Shown here: piece after piece, positions 24,670 through 33,631 of the stretch
How positions within the stretch are numbered: position 1 is the stretch's first letter
How the letters are laid out: the number at the start of each line of letters is the position of its first letter
Source of the DNA: Peribacillus simplex
GTDB taxonomy: Bacteria; Bacillota; Bacilli; Bacillales; DSM-1321
DNA length: 64,000 nt
Assembly (NCBI RefSeq): GCF_030123325.1
Contig: NZ_CP126106.1
Coordinates: 3,066,001 to 3,130,000 of the forward strand
Direction: 5' to 3'
Made by a program: the position numbers and the translations under genes
Notes under the pieces: model-generated
What the model saw: the letters and a program-made list of their open reading frames with translations, nothing else
The model's database searches: none
Told to the model about the DNA's origin: nothing

Positions 24670-26466
24670 TTAGCCTTCTGTCAAATCAGTGAATTGGTCG
24701 ACCAGATCGCTGAAAATCTTCATTGCATTTTCGATTGGATCAGGTTTAGTTAAATCTACGCCTGTTTTCTTAAGCAGCTCCAATGGGAAATCAGAACTCC
24801 CGCTTTTCAAGAAAGTCAAATAACTTTCAAGTGTTTTTTTGTCCCCAGAAAGGATCTTATCAGCGATTGTAATGGCTGAAACGTAACCAGTAGCATATTT
24901 ATAGACATAAAACGGACGATAAAAGTGTGGGATGCGTGACCAGCCAAACTTCACTTCTTCATCGAAAATTATTTCATCTCCATTATAAGCACGAAATATC
25001 GATTCATAGGCTGTATTAAAAACCTCGGCATTAAGAGGCTCATCATTTTCAGCTTTTTCATGTACGACCTTTTCGAACTCCGCAAACATCACCTGTGTGA
25101 AGAATGTTCCTTTAAAACTATCTATGAAATGGTTAAGTAAGTGTTTTTTCTTCTGTACATCTTTTGTAGTCTTAATTAAATGGCGAATCAAAAGGATTTC
25201 ATTCACAGTGGAAGCAACTTCAGCGACAAAAATGGAATACCCAGCACTTATTTGCGGTTGGTATTTTGAGCTATAGTATGAATGCACGCCATGTCCAGAT
25301 TCATGTGCAAGTGTAAATACACTGTCTAAGTCATCACGGTGGTTTAATAAGATGAATGGGTGAACACCATAAAGTCCTAAATTGTAAGCACCTGAACGTT
25401 TTCCAGGTGTTTCCCTGACGTCGATATATCTTTTTTCCTTAAAGGTTTTCAGGATTGTGATATACTCTTCGCCAAGAGGTTTCAGCGCCTCCACCATCAA
25501 AGAAAAGCCATCATCGTAAGAAATCTCCTCTTTAGCGCCTTCAACTAAAGGTACACTTAAATCATAGGCACGCAATTCTTCTACCCCAAGCAGTTTTTTT
25601 CTTAAATGAATGTATTTATGCATAGGTCCGATATTTTGCTTAGTAGACATAATCAAATTATCATAAACCTCTTTTGGAACTTGATCTCCAAATAATGATT
25701 TTTCCAAGGCAGATGGATAATTTCTTAGTTTTGACAGATTTACATTATTCTTGATTGCCGTGGAAAGTGTGGAAGCGATTGTATTCTTCAATTGTACATA
25801 TGGCTGATAATAGGCGAAATAGGCCTCTTTTCTTTTATCGCGATCATCGTCTTCAATCAATTTGGAATACATTCCTCGCGTCAGCTCTACCCTCTCGCCG
25901 TCTTCATTCGTAACTTCCCCAAATTTAATATCAGCATTGTTGATCATCCCGAACGTTTTTTGTGGTGCTGAAAAGGCTTCACCTATTTGGGAAAGCACCT
26001 CTTCTTGTTCTTTCGATAACACATGGGCTTTATAGCGGAAGGAATCAAGTAGATCCTCCTCAAAATATTTCAAACCCTCGATTTCTTTTATGTACCCTTT
26101 TAATGTGTTTTCTTCCAGGCTCAAAAGAAACGGCATGAAAAATGCAGAAGCATTACTTATTTTCTGGCCTAACTTACCAGCCCGATCCAGCAATGCTTGT
26201 GATGAGGTTACCCGTGTATCCAAATCCGCTTGCAGCATGGCAAAAACATATAGCTTGTTATAAATGTACCCAAGTTCCTCACTTAATCGTAAATAATCGA
26301 ACAAATCTTGAGCCGACTGAATATGTCCATCGTAAGTTTTTAATTTTTCTGTCATCTTCAGGACTTCTTGATAATCTTTTTCCCAATTAGACTGATCATC
26401 GTAAATATCCTTTAAGTTCCATGTTTCTTCTATTTTTATTTCGTCACGCGATTTAAACGTTTGCAT
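24670..26466 (-). CDS. pepF: Oligoendopeptidase F (M3 family zinc peptidase)
   Basis: 598-aa cytoplasmic metallopeptidase. The HESGH zinc motif is in FTLAHESGHGVHSYYSS, and the third ligand region follows about 25 residues later in FVAEVASTVNEILL. The N-terminal EETWNLKDIYDD segment is the usual PepF opening. It degrades oligopeptides of about 7-17 residues. The start MQTFKSRDE is preferred: AAGGAAGTG with an 8-nt spacer lies upstream, inside the codons of the 7-residue longer frame. Single-gene unit. Confidence 0.93.
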   Translation of the reverse strand: MQTFKSRDEIKIEETWNLKDIYDDQSNWEKDYQEVLKMTEKLKTYDGHIQSAQDLFDYLRLSEELGYIYNKLYVFAMLQADLDTRVTSSQALLDRAGKLGQKISNASAFFMPFLLSLEENTLKGYIKEIEGLKYFEEDLLDSFRYKAHVLSKEQEEVLSQIGEAFSAPQKTFGMINNADIKFGEVTNEDGERVELTRGMYSKLIEDDDRDKRKEAYFAYYQPYVQLKNTIASTLSTAIKNNVNLSKLRNYPSALEKSLFGDQVPKEVYDNLIMSTKQNIGPMHKYIHLRKKLLGVEELRAYDLSVPLVEGAKEEISYDDGFSLMVEALKPLGEEYITILKTFKEKRYIDVRETPGKRSGAYNLGLYGVHPFILLNHRDDLDSVFTLAHESGHGVHSYYSSKYQPQISAGYSIFVAEVASTVNEILLIRHLIKTTKDVQKKKHLLNHFIDSFKGTFFTQVMFAEFEKVVHEKAENDEPLNAEVFNTAYESIFRAYNGDEIIFDEEVKFGWSRIPHFYRPFYVYKYATGYVSAITIADKILSGDKKTLESYLTFLKSGSSDFPLELLKKTGVDLTKPDPIENAMKIFSDLVDQFTDLTEG

Positions 26467-26540
26467 ATTGTCTGCACTTCCTTTCATGCTTTTGGGCTTA
26501 CCCTTTATTATAATCGACTTTCAGAAAAATCTGCATAGAA

Positions 26541-26571
26541 AAACCAGTATGCTAAAAATACATACTGGTTT
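26541..26571 (-). terminator. Terminator of azoR
   Basis: AAACCAGTATG / CATACTGGTTT, 11-bp perfect stem with a 9-nt loop, followed on the minus strand by TTCTATGC; T-run in the 3' arm. Confidence 0.85.
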
Positions 26572-26583
26572 CCCCTTTTATTA

Positions 26584-27210
26584 TTAGAATTTTGCTGCAG
26601 TTTCAGCAACTTTCGCCAATCCTTCTGCAACGATATCCTGGGAGCGATCTGGGTATTGATTATGTCCCTCGATTACAACTGTTTCTGGGTTTGTTATGCC
26701 CCATAAGTTTAAATTCATCTTAATGTATTTCTCTGCCATTTCGCCAGCATCCATTCCAGGCAATGCATAATCGGATCCGCGCGCATTAAGTAATGCCACT
26801 TTTTTACCTCCAGCTAAGCCGACTGGGCCTTCAGCTGTATATTTGAACGTTGTTCCCGCTTGAGCAAGATAAGAAATATAAGTCACCAATGGTGCCGGAA
26901 CCGTTGCGTTCCATAACGGGAAGGCAAAAACTACTTTATCGGCAGCAAGGAATTGATTCAAGTATTGTTGCACGATATCGGCAATCTCCACTTCTTCCTC
27001 AGTCAATTCCATGCCTTGGTTGCGTTTATATAGGGCAGTGATTGCTGTATTTCCGTAGTAAGGTAAGTTCAGTTTAAATAAATCCAATTCAGTTATTTCA
27101 TCGTTAGTATTTGCTTCCTTATATGTGTTCAAAAACGTTTCATACATTTTGACACTAATAGCTTGATCCGCTGGGCGGTCATTTGATTTAACAAATAATA
27201 CTTTAGACAT
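26584..27210 (-). CDS. azoR: FMN-dependent NADH azoreductase
   Basis: 208-aa flavodoxin-fold protein of the AcpD/AzoR family: N-terminal VLFVKSNDRPADQAIS, the FMN loop FAFPLWNATVPAPLVTYI near residue 95, and GLAGGKKVALLNARGSDY near residue 130. It reduces azo compounds and quinones using NADH. B. subtilis has azoR1/azoR2 (YocJ, YvaB) paralogues; physiologically it protects from quinone or electrophile stress. ATG follows TTGGGGGAAG. Monocistronic, with its own terminator. Confidence 0.93.
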   Translation of the reverse strand: MSKVLFVKSNDRPADQAISVKMYETFLNTYKEANTNDEITELDLFKLNLPYYGNTAITALYKRNQGMELTEEEVEIADIVQQYLNQFLAADKVVFAFPLWNATVPAPLVTYISYLAQAGTTFKYTAEGPVGLAGGKKVALLNARGSDYALPGMDAGEMAEKYIKMNLNLWGITNPETVVIEGHNQYPDRSQDIVAEGLAKVAETAAKF

Positions 27211-27414
27211 TGTTCTTCCCCCAATTGTTAATTATTTTATGTCATTAAAAAATAGCATTTAATCCATATATCTCGAATTAACTGCAATTGCTACTTTCAC
27301 ATTATAAAACTGAAAATCCATTAAGGCAAGAAATATGTTTCTTATTTTCAAATGTCCATTTCAAGAATTTTTCACGCCTTGATTTTTTATCCCCGATGCC
27401 TTCTAAGTAAGATG

Positions 27415-27445
27415 CGAAAAAACCGAGTGCAATTTGCTCTCGGTT
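27415..27445 (-). terminator. Terminator of the yqcI-like gene
   Basis: AACCGAG-tgcaatttgct-CTCGGTT, followed on the minus strand by TTTT, at the end of the YqcI gene (it overlaps the stop codon by 2 bp). Confidence 0.85.
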
Positions 27446-28181
27446 AAGTTAACTCTTTATGGTGGAATGGGCACTTTCCTTTTATCGGTTCTATATCATC
27501 CCCTATGAAAAATTGTTTCCATTCATTATGATTTACATCTCCAAAGTGACTGATATCAGGATGTTTAGGAAGGTTATCCCATTTCTCCACTCGTTCCCGA
27601 ACTTTTTCACGCGACATGATTCCGCCTTTTTCCGTTCCTTCCAAGCCTTCAAAGATCATCCGGGGTTGAAATCCAAGTACAAGGCTATTTCCTAAATCCC
27701 GGGTTTTCCGCTGTTTATAAGCAGGTGCATTACCAAATACAAAAATTGGCTCCCCTGCAAAATGATAATCCCATAAATAATGCTCGGGATCTTTCGGCTT
27801 CTCAATTGGCCAAGGTTTTTTATCCGCTTTATGTAGGTATTGCAGGATATCCCAAAACCTTTTACGGTAAAATTCTAAATCACCCTCTATCGATTCAGGC
27901 TCCATAAAGACAAAAAGGCCATGCCTGATATATGGTGGTTCCTGAAATAAATCAAGAAAGCTTTCCACTGCTTTTGGGAGATTGGTCCAATCTTCCTGTG
28001 TGATATAAGCATAGCGAAGTTCCCCTTTATTTTCAGCTTTCATACCAAAATAACAAGGAAAGGTTTTATCGGTCACTGTATTATGGAATGTTTGATATTC
28101 CTTAATTAGCCATTGCGGCACTCGATCGGGATTTGTCATATCTTCTTTTGTTAACAAACTTGAATTAGCAGTCAGCATCAT
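27444..28181 (-). CDS. YqcI/YcgG family protein
   Basis: 245-aa soluble protein. FPCYFGMKAENKGELRYAYI near residue 42, FWDILQYLHKADKKPWP near residue 110, the FAGEPIFVFGNAPAYKQRKT segment near residue 138, and the C-terminal CPFHHK match the YqcI/YcgG family (DUF1801-unrelated, function unknown). The conserved FGNAPAYKQRKTRDLG and the late CPFHH resemble haem- or metal-handling proteins, but no function is established. ATG ATG start preceded by AAGGAG. Single gene. Confidence 0.88.
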   Translation of the reverse strand: MMLTANSSLLTKEDMTNPDRVPQWLIKEYQTFHNTVTDKTFPCYFGMKAENKGELRYAYITQEDWTNLPKAVESFLDLFQEPPYIRHGLFVFMEPESIEGDLEFYRKRFWDILQYLHKADKKPWPIEKPKDPEHYLWDYHFAGEPIFVFGNAPAYKQRKTRDLGNSLVLGFQPRMIFEGLEGTEKGGIMSREKVRERVEKWDNLPKHPDISHFGDVNHNEWKQFFIGDDIEPIKGKCPFHHKELT

Positions 28182-28402
28182 TTTTCTCCTTACATCATTT
28201 TATTATATGTTACCCGCTATAAATAAACTAAAACTTCTTCGGACTGCAAATAAACTCAATCGCTCCTATATCATTACTTCATTATTTAAGAGATTATGAC
28301 TGCCACCCGATTAATCGGGATTCCAATTAAAAACTTTCGATCTGCTTATTAATCATTTACTTTACATTAGGATAACCTAAGAAAAAAATAGGAGTGATCA
28401 TA

Positions 28403-28657
28403 TTGGCTAGGAGAAGGAAAATTCTAGTATCTGAAGCTCGAAAAGGACTCGATGATTTAAAAGCCAAAGTTGCTGGTACAAAGGATCCCGAAGAAGCAAA
28501 GTTTGAAGTAGCAAAAGAAATGGGCGTACCGCTGAAAAAAGATTATAACGGTGAACTGACATCCAAGCAGAATGGAAAAATAGGCGGAAAGTTAGGCGGA
28601 GGCATGGTCAAGGAACTTATTAAGATGGCACAGGAGAACTTAGGAAAAAAACATTAA
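28403..28657 (+). CDS. Alpha/beta-type small acid-soluble spore protein
   Basis: 84-aa protein with a TTG start (MARRRKILVSEARKGLDDLK), chosen because AGGAGTG precedes it at good spacing while the GTG further upstream overlaps that site. It contains FEVAKEMGVPL, the region around the germination-protease cleavage site, then YNGELTSKQNGKIGGKLGGG and MVKELIKMAQENL, the DNA-binding half conserved in alpha/beta SASPs. These proteins coat DNA in spores and protect it from UV and heat; a forespore sigma-G promoter is expected. Supports an endospore-former. Confidence 0.92.
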   Translation: MARRRKILVSEARKGLDDLKAKVAGTKDPEEAKFEVAKEMGVPLKKDYNGELTSKQNGKIGGKLGGGMVKELIKMAQENLGKKH

Positions 28658-28756
28658 CAAACAGTCGATCCCGGTTGGGGTTGCCCCATCAAAAGATCAT
28701 ATATCGAAACGAAAATTTGGGGACTTAACATGTTGAATGGAAATTATTACAACGCT

Positions 28757-28787
28757 AAAAAAGCCAACCTTATGGGCTGGCTTTTTT
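28757..28787. terminator. Bidirectional terminator between the spore protein and alcohol dehydrogenase genes
   Basis: AAAAAAGCCAaccttatgggcTGGCTTTTTT: strong stem with A-run before and T-run after, serving both converging genes. Confidence 0.9.
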
Positions 28788-28791
28788 AGTA

Positions 28792-30003
28792 TTAATTAAT
28801 TCTCACGGGTGAAACTCTTGAAACTACTGACATTATTAATTCCTCCGACATCGGGTAATTAGTGGCAGCTGGATCCGTCATTACTGCTTTAAGAATTCTT
28901 ACCATATCTGACTGGTTAATTCCATAGTCGCCGAAGTCGGAGGGCAGCCCAAGATCAGATAGGAAAGCACGGAGCGTTTCTACCACTTTCGCTAAGACCC
29001 CTTCTGAATCTTCATCATGTATTTTCACGCTAAAGGCTTCGGCTATCAAATGGGCCTTTGGAAGATATAAATCCGGAATTGATTCCATGACGACCGGTAA
29101 TAATACGGCATTGGCCAATCCATGCGGAATACGGAATAACGCCCCATATGCGTGGGCAAAGTTATGAACCGGAATCGCATTCAGTGCACTGCAAAATGCA
29201 GTGATTCCCATCATGCTGCCATGCAGCATTTCCTTCCTTGCCTCAATACCCGTTCCGTCCTTTACCGCCCTCGGTAAGTTTCTTTCAATAACTCGAATGG
29301 CCTGATAAGCATATGCATCCGTTATTGATGTCGCTGCAGGTGAAACGATCGCTTCAATTGCATGGGTCAATGCATCTGCACCAGTAAACGCCGTAATGTC
29401 AGACGGCAGTCCGACTGTTAATTCGGGATCTAGAATGGCAACATCCGAACTTAAAAAAGCATTGTATATATTCATTTTGACTTTCTTATGTTCATTATAT
29501 ATGACTGCGATCGGGGATACTTCAGAACCGGTCCCTGCTGTTGTGGCTACGGAAATATGCGGGATATTCATCGATTGGGCTTTTGGAAAACCCTCATACA
29601 GATAACCGCTTGGTATCGAATCATTTATATCCGTAATTCCTTTATATAATCCGAATTTCAATGCCTTTGCTGTATCAATGACACTCCCTCCACCAATGGC
29701 AAGTATGGCATCGGCATTCACTTCGCGTGCATATTCCAATGCTTTGTTTACACATTCACTAGCTGCGTCCTGTGTAACATCCAGAAACTGTCCAACTATT
29801 TCAGCTCTGGCACCTAATTTCTGTTGCTCAAAAGTTTCGGCAACATTTTTAACGACACCTGCATTTACCAAGCCTGCATCACTCACGACTAGAATCCTTT
29901 TAGCCCCGAGACCGTTGAATAGGTCCGGAATGAGTGAACGAGTGTTAGTGCCACTGTAAACTGAAGACCTTAACCAAAAATTCGAATGAACGTTCACCTT
30001 CAT
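28792..30003 (-). CDS. Iron-containing alcohol dehydrogenase
   Basis: 403-aa group III dehydrogenase. NAD-binding AIGGGSVIDTAKALK near residue 104 and VATTAGTGSEVSPIAV near residue 152; metal ligands are expected at the aspartate of GADALTHAIEA, and the histidines of THAIEA, HGLANA and NFAHAYGALF. It interconverts an alcohol and aldehyde/ketone using NAD(P)H. The gene lies 128 bp downstream of the R2lox gene on the same strand with no clear terminator in between, so they could be cotranscribed; the divergent GAF-LuxR gene may regulate both. Substrate unknown. Confidence 0.92.
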   Translation of the reverse strand: MKVNVHSNFWLRSSVYSGTNTRSLIPDLFNGLGAKRILVVSDAGLVNAGVVKNVAETFEQQKLGARAEIVGQFLDVTQDAASECVNKALEYAREVNADAILAIGGGSVIDTAKALKFGLYKGITDINDSIPSGYLYEGFPKAQSMNIPHISVATTAGTGSEVSPIAVIYNEHKKVKMNIYNAFLSSDVAILDPELTVGLPSDITAFTGADALTHAIEAIVSPAATSITDAYAYQAIRVIERNLPRAVKDGTGIEARKEMLHGSMMGITAFCSALNAIPVHNFAHAYGALFRIPHGLANAVLLPVVMESIPDLYLPKAHLIAEAFSVKIHDEDSEGVLAKVVETLRAFLSDLGLPSDFGDYGINQSDMVRILKAVMTDPAATNYPMSEELIMSVVSRVSPVRIN

Positions 30004-30131
30004 ATAATTTCACCTCAAATATATTAGTCTTTATTCTCAATTAAGAATTGTTCATGCCCTGCTTCCAAGTTTCTGATGGCCAGTCATTAGAAAATGTACA
30101 TTGGTCACTAAGCTTGTATCTTTTATCCGCT

Positions 30132-31019
30132 TTACAAAACCCCATATTCCTTTTCGTTACTGTGATAGATCTCTTCAATCCCCTTTCCTTTTGCCCTGGC
30201 TAAAATCTCCATCCGCACTGTTAATTGTTTCATGGTAAAATTCAATATAGCTTGTTGGTCATTACCAAATGGATTACCCAACTGATCATATCCCTCCGTA
30301 TTTAATGTGATGGCCAGTGGCGAAAGTTCCACCATTCTCTTTTCAACCTGTTTAAAGATATGTGGATGTTCACTGATGATTCTCTGCAGCAGGAAGGTCC
30401 CATAAGCAATATGGCGTGATTCATCCTTCTTCAAAAGACCCACACCTTTTAATAAACCAGGCATCATTTTATTAGCTTCAAGAGTCTGATAAAAGCCGAA
30501 ATATCCTGTTTCTGCAAGTACACCCTCGGTAAACATATTATAAACAGTGGCTGCTTCTGCCAATGCTTCAGGGGATTGATCGGATAAAAGTTTCTCCATG
30601 GCTTCAGGCAATATTTCATAAAAAATCGATTTATAAGTGTCTGAGTGATAAACCGTCAAATCACCCGTTTCACCTATTTGATCTAATGTATAACGAAAGA
30701 ACTCCATATGCTTCGCTTCCTCGAACAGAAATGTCGTTAAATACATTTCTTCTTCAATCCTGCCTTCCTTGGCAATCGTCATTATTAGGGGAAGCAAATC
30801 CAAAGTCACCGCTTCTTCTCCGCCCTGAAAAAGGGAAATGATCCTTAATAACACTTGCCTTTCAATATCAGTAAAAGACTTCCAATCTTCTTTATCCTGA
30901 CTGAAATCAATGTCACGAGGATTCCATATACCGAATTTCTTTGCCTTTTGATAAAGTTTAAATGGTAGGGTATCTTCTCTAAAACTCCGGCTGGTGGTCG
31001 TTAAATTCATTCTTTTCAT
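30132..31019 (-). CDS. R2-like ligand-binding oxidase (R2lox, Mn/Fe)
   Basis: 295-aa ferritin-like four-helix protein. All metal ligands expected from Geobacillus R2lox can be placed: E68, E101, H104, E165, E200, H203 (one residue shorter spacing than that protein), in EEAVTLDLL, LFEEAKHMEFF, MFTEGVL and DESRHIAYG. V71 and Y160 stand where the valine-tyrosine ether crosslink forms in characterised R2lox. It has a ligand-binding pocket instead of the R2 radical tyrosine and is not a ribonucleotide reductase subunit. Biological substrate is unknown in the family. Context: Fe-alcohol dehydrogenase downstream, GAF-LuxR regulator divergent. Confidence 0.93.
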   Translation of the reverse strand: MKRMNLTTTSRSFREDTLPFKLYQKAKKFGIWNPRDIDFSQDKEDWKSFTDIERQVLLRIISLFQGGEEAVTLDLLPLIMTIAKEGRIEEEMYLTTFLFEEAKHMEFFRYTLDQIGETGDLTVYHSDTYKSIFYEILPEAMEKLLSDQSPEALAEAATVYNMFTEGVLAETGYFGFYQTLEANKMMPGLLKGVGLLKKDESRHIAYGTFLLQRIISEHPHIFKQVEKRMVELSPLAITLNTEGYDQLGNPFGNDQQAILNFTMKQLTVRMEILARAKGKGIEEIYHSNEKEYGVL

Positions 31020-31151
31020 GATAAAGCCTCCTTGAAATTATGAACTTTTGAATCCCTAAGGATTTTTTAAAATTGTAAGAGTTTTCATTATATTGTAAGA
31101 TATTAGTAGCATTTATCCTAGTACTGAAAATGTAGGGAGGAATAAAGTCGA

Positions 31152-31838
31152 ATGCTAGAGGAAACTCTGTTGAATCATGTAAAAAAGATTTCCCAACAAA
31201 AAGATATGGCAAATAAATCACAAATGATCGTAAAGGGCTGTGTGGATTTTTTTTCATTTCAACGAGCATCTTTATTCAGTTACTCATGTTTAACAGGAAT
31301 GGGTGAAGGAATATGTGCATGTACAAGTGAAGATACCTTTTCATTACATAATGTTAGAGAAAATATTCATGATATATACCCCATCCACCAAGCAGTCATC
31401 CATAACAAACCCATATACTTAACCATTCAGCATGCTAAATCCTCCATCCCTGCAAAATACGTTAAAAGATTTTCCATCTCATCATTGGCAATCATTCCGA
31501 TAATTATGAATGACTTGGCCATCGGTTTAGTTTTGGTTGACCCCATTCACGCCAACGGGCCAGTTACCAAGAATGATTTAATGAAGCTTTCCCATTATTT
31601 AAAACTGGCTGTCGGTTCAACATTGGATTCCGCCCCTCCCACTTACCTTCTAAGCAAACGTGAAGTGGAGGTTCTTCAATATTTAGCCAATGGAATGGGA
31701 TTAAAGCAAATGGCACCAAAAATGAGCGTTAGTGAATTTACCGTCAGAGATCATATTTCATCTGCAATCAGGAAATTGGGAGTGAATCATCGAACAGAAG
31801 CCGTCGCGGTTGCCATAAGACACAAAATGATTATGTGA
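31152..31838 (+). CDS. LuxR-family regulator with N-terminal GAF-like domain
   Basis: 228-aa protein. Residues about 5-155 look like a GAF sensor domain (FFSFQRASLFSYS, CACTSEDTF, ISSLAIIPIIMNDLAIGLVLVD). From about 165 there is a clear LuxR/FixJ helix-turn-helix: LSKREVEVLQYLANGMGLKQ, then SVSEFTVRDHISSAIRKLGV. Residues CACT near position 57 could hold a metal or redox switch, a guess. Divergent from the R2lox gene with a 132-bp shared promoter region, so it likely controls R2lox and perhaps the alcohol dehydrogenase. Followed by a terminator shared with ilvE. Confidence 0.88.
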   Translation: MLEETLLNHVKKISQQKDMANKSQMIVKGCVDFFSFQRASLFSYSCLTGMGEGICACTSEDTFSLHNVRENIHDIYPIHQAVIHNKPIYLTIQHAKSSIPAKYVKRFSISSLAIIPIIMNDLAIGLVLVDPIHANGPVTKNDLMKLSHYLKLAVGSTLDSAPPTYLLSKREVEVLQYLANGMGLKQMAPKMSVSEFTVRDHISSAIRKLGVNHRTEAVAVAIRHKMIM

Positions 31839-31842
31839 AAAC

Positions 31843-31871
31843 AAAAAAAACCTTCAAAGAAGGTTTTTTTT
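31843..31871. terminator. Bidirectional terminator between luxR-type gene and ilvE
   Basis: AAAAAAAACCTTC-aaa-GAAGGTTTTTTTT, strong on both strands, between two converging genes. Confidence 0.93.
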
Positions 31872-31880
31872 GTTTAAGTA

Positions 31881-32969
31881 TCATTGAGTCACTTTTTCTT
31901 CAACTTTCGTAGTCCAGTTCAACTCGTCTGCGACTTTACCTGTTTGGACACCTGTCAGTGTATCATAAAGCTTTTTAGAAAGTTCGCCAGTTTCCCCGTT
32001 TTGAACAATCATTTCTTCACCATTCCACAAAAATTCACCAATTGGTGATATGACCGCGGCTGTACCTGTTCCAAAGGCCTCTTCCAATTGACCTAATTTA
32101 TAGGCTTCATGGACTTCCTCCATCGAAATGCGTCTTTCCGACACGGGTAGACCCCAATGTTTCAGCAATTCGATAATGGAATCACGAGTAATACCCGGAA
32201 GGATACTTCCATTTAAAGCAGGAGTGATAATTTCACCATTAATTTTGAAGAAAACATTCATGCTTCCAACTTCTTCGATATACTTTTTCTCTACTCCGTC
32301 TAACCAAAGAACTTGGGCATAACCCATCTTTTCGGATACTTCCTGGGCTTTTAGGCTCGATGCATAATTACCGCCCGTTTTGGCTTCACCTGTACCTCCA
32401 TTAACTGCACGTGTGAAAGCTGACTCCACTGCAATTTTAACTGGATGGATGCCTTCTTTATAATACGAGCCCACTGGTGACATGATGATGATGAACTGAT
32501 ATTTATCCGATGGAGAAACTCCCAGATATGGCTCAGTAGCTATAATGAATGGCCTGATATATAAAGATGTCCCTTCTGCCTGGGGAATCCAATCCTTATC
32601 AACGCTTATTAAAGTCTTTAAGGCCTTCAACGCAAAATCAACGTCGATATCCGGTATGCATAATCGGCTATTTGAACTATTTAAGCGTTGGAAATTCTTT
32701 TCCGGACGGAATAGGATAATTTCATCTTCTGGTGTTGCATATGCCTTCAATCCTTCAAAAACGGATTGACCATAGTGGAAAATCATAGCTGACGGCTCTA
32801 ATGAGAGCGGTTGATAAGGAACAATTCTTGGATCATGCCACCCTTGCCCTTGTGTGTAATCCATAATAAACATATGATCGGTAAACTGCTTACCGAACTC
32901 AAGCTGGTCCGCCTGTGGTTTTTCTTTCTTTGTTGTACTAAGCGTGATTTGCATGTCATGTTCCTTCAT
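31881..32969 (-). CDS. ilvE: Branched-chain amino acid aminotransferase
   Basis: 362-aa class IV aminotransferase close to B. subtilis YwaA/YbgE: MDYTQGQGWHDPRIVPY, FHYGQSVFEGLKAY, RLNSSNSRLCIPDID, and the PLP lysine in GEAKTGGNYASSLKAQ; KKYIEEVGSMNVFFKING follows. It interconverts branched-chain amino acids and their keto acids. The start at 32969 (MKEHDMQITL) is chosen because CAAGGGG lies 8 nt upstream and the protein then aligns with known family members; the frame extends 15 codons further but without support. Upstream leader has a CodY-like box and a long inverted repeat. Confidence 0.95.
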   Translation of the reverse strand: MKEHDMQITLSTTKKEKPQADQLEFGKQFTDHMFIMDYTQGQGWHDPRIVPYQPLSLEPSAMIFHYGQSVFEGLKAYATPEDEIILFRPEKNFQRLNSSNSRLCIPDIDVDFALKALKTLISVDKDWIPQAEGTSLYIRPFIIATEPYLGVSPSDKYQFIIIMSPVGSYYKEGIHPVKIAVESAFTRAVNGGTGEAKTGGNYASSLKAQEVSEKMGYAQVLWLDGVEKKYIEEVGSMNVFFKINGEIITPALNGSILPGITRDSIIELLKHWGLPVSERRISMEEVHEAYKLGQLEEAFGTGTAAVISPIGEFLWNGEEMIVQNGETGELSKKLYDTLTGVQTGKVADELNWTTKVEEKVTQ

Positions 32970-33042
32970 TACCAAAACCCCTTGTTGATTAAATTTACAA
33001 GATTTCACTTCCATAAAATCTATCTTTAATTAGTTTACTCCT

Positions 33043-33136
33043 ATCAGGAATCATAGTTCAAGCCTTTAAGACGAAATTTTCGGAATTTTTTTAAAATAAA
33101 TGGAATTTTTTTGATTTCCAGACTATGATTTCTGAT
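33043..33136 (-). promoter_or_regulatory. Long inverted repeat in the ilvE leader
   Basis: ATCAGGAATCATAGT (33043-33057) and ACTATGATTTCTGAT (33122-33136) form 15-bp arms with one mismatch around a 64-nt loop. In the ilvE transcript the 3' arm would end just before an AGGAG stretch, so the structure might affect leader readthrough or be a DNA-level site. It has no T-box or S-box consensus. Confidence 0.45.
33075..33089. promoter_or_regulatory. CodY-box-like site upstream of ilvE
   Basis: AATTTTCGGAATTTT matches 12 of 15 positions of the CodY consensus AATTTTCWGAAAATT, and the reverse strand does equally well. Branched-chain aminotransferase genes are known CodY targets in bacilli, so nutritional repression is plausible. 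Single weak match, not proven. Confidence 0.45.
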
Positions 33137-33550
33137 AAAAAGAATAAACTTTCCCCGAAACCCTTCAAAAAATCATTCCGATTGTTCTCTGGGGAACTTG
33201 AACTCGTAAATATTAGTTTATTTTAACAAAATAATTACTATAAAGCCAATGAGAATATTTCTAGTTCATGGCACCTAAAGGAAATTCACTCATTTCCCTT
33301 TTATAACCAATAAATTGATAAAAATGATGTGCAGGGATTCGTGATTACAGGTGCTCTTCAAACACTAAGAGCTGATACCTAACTTATAAAGATAAAAAAA
33401 CCAAAAAATTATATCATTTCCTGACCCATAAAGTTGGCTTTTTTATGCCATTCCTAATTTTCACCCAATGGAATATAGAGGAAATTTTTTCATGAAATTC
33501 AATTAAGTAGTTTACTACTAAATAATAATCTTATATACTTATCCCACAAG

Positions 33551-33599
33551 ATAGATAAAACGCATGCAAAACAATATATTATAGATAAAACGCATGCAA
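33551..33599 (+). promoter_or_regulatory. 19-bp direct repeat upstream of the MFS transporter gene
   Basis: ATAGATAAAACGCATGCAA occurs exactly twice, at 33551-33569 and 33581-33599, 30 bp apart. Each copy contains the palindrome GCATGC. The repeats end 32 bp before the start codon. Spacing of about three helical turns would place two regulator molecules on the same DNA face. No regulator gene is adjacent. Confidence 0.7.
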
Positions 33600-33631
33600 C
33601 TTTCTTATTTTTGACGAAATGGGGTAACAAC

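Larger units (their letters stand above)
32970..33631. other. Divergent regulatory region between ilvE and the OFA-type MFS gene
   Basis: About 660 bp without a gene. Left part: long inverted repeat (33043-33057 with 33122-33136) and a CodY-like box in the ilvE leader. Middle: AT-rich, with no clear structure. Right: 19-bp direct repeat immediately upstream of the MFS gene. Both promoters must lie here. Confidence 0.6.
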
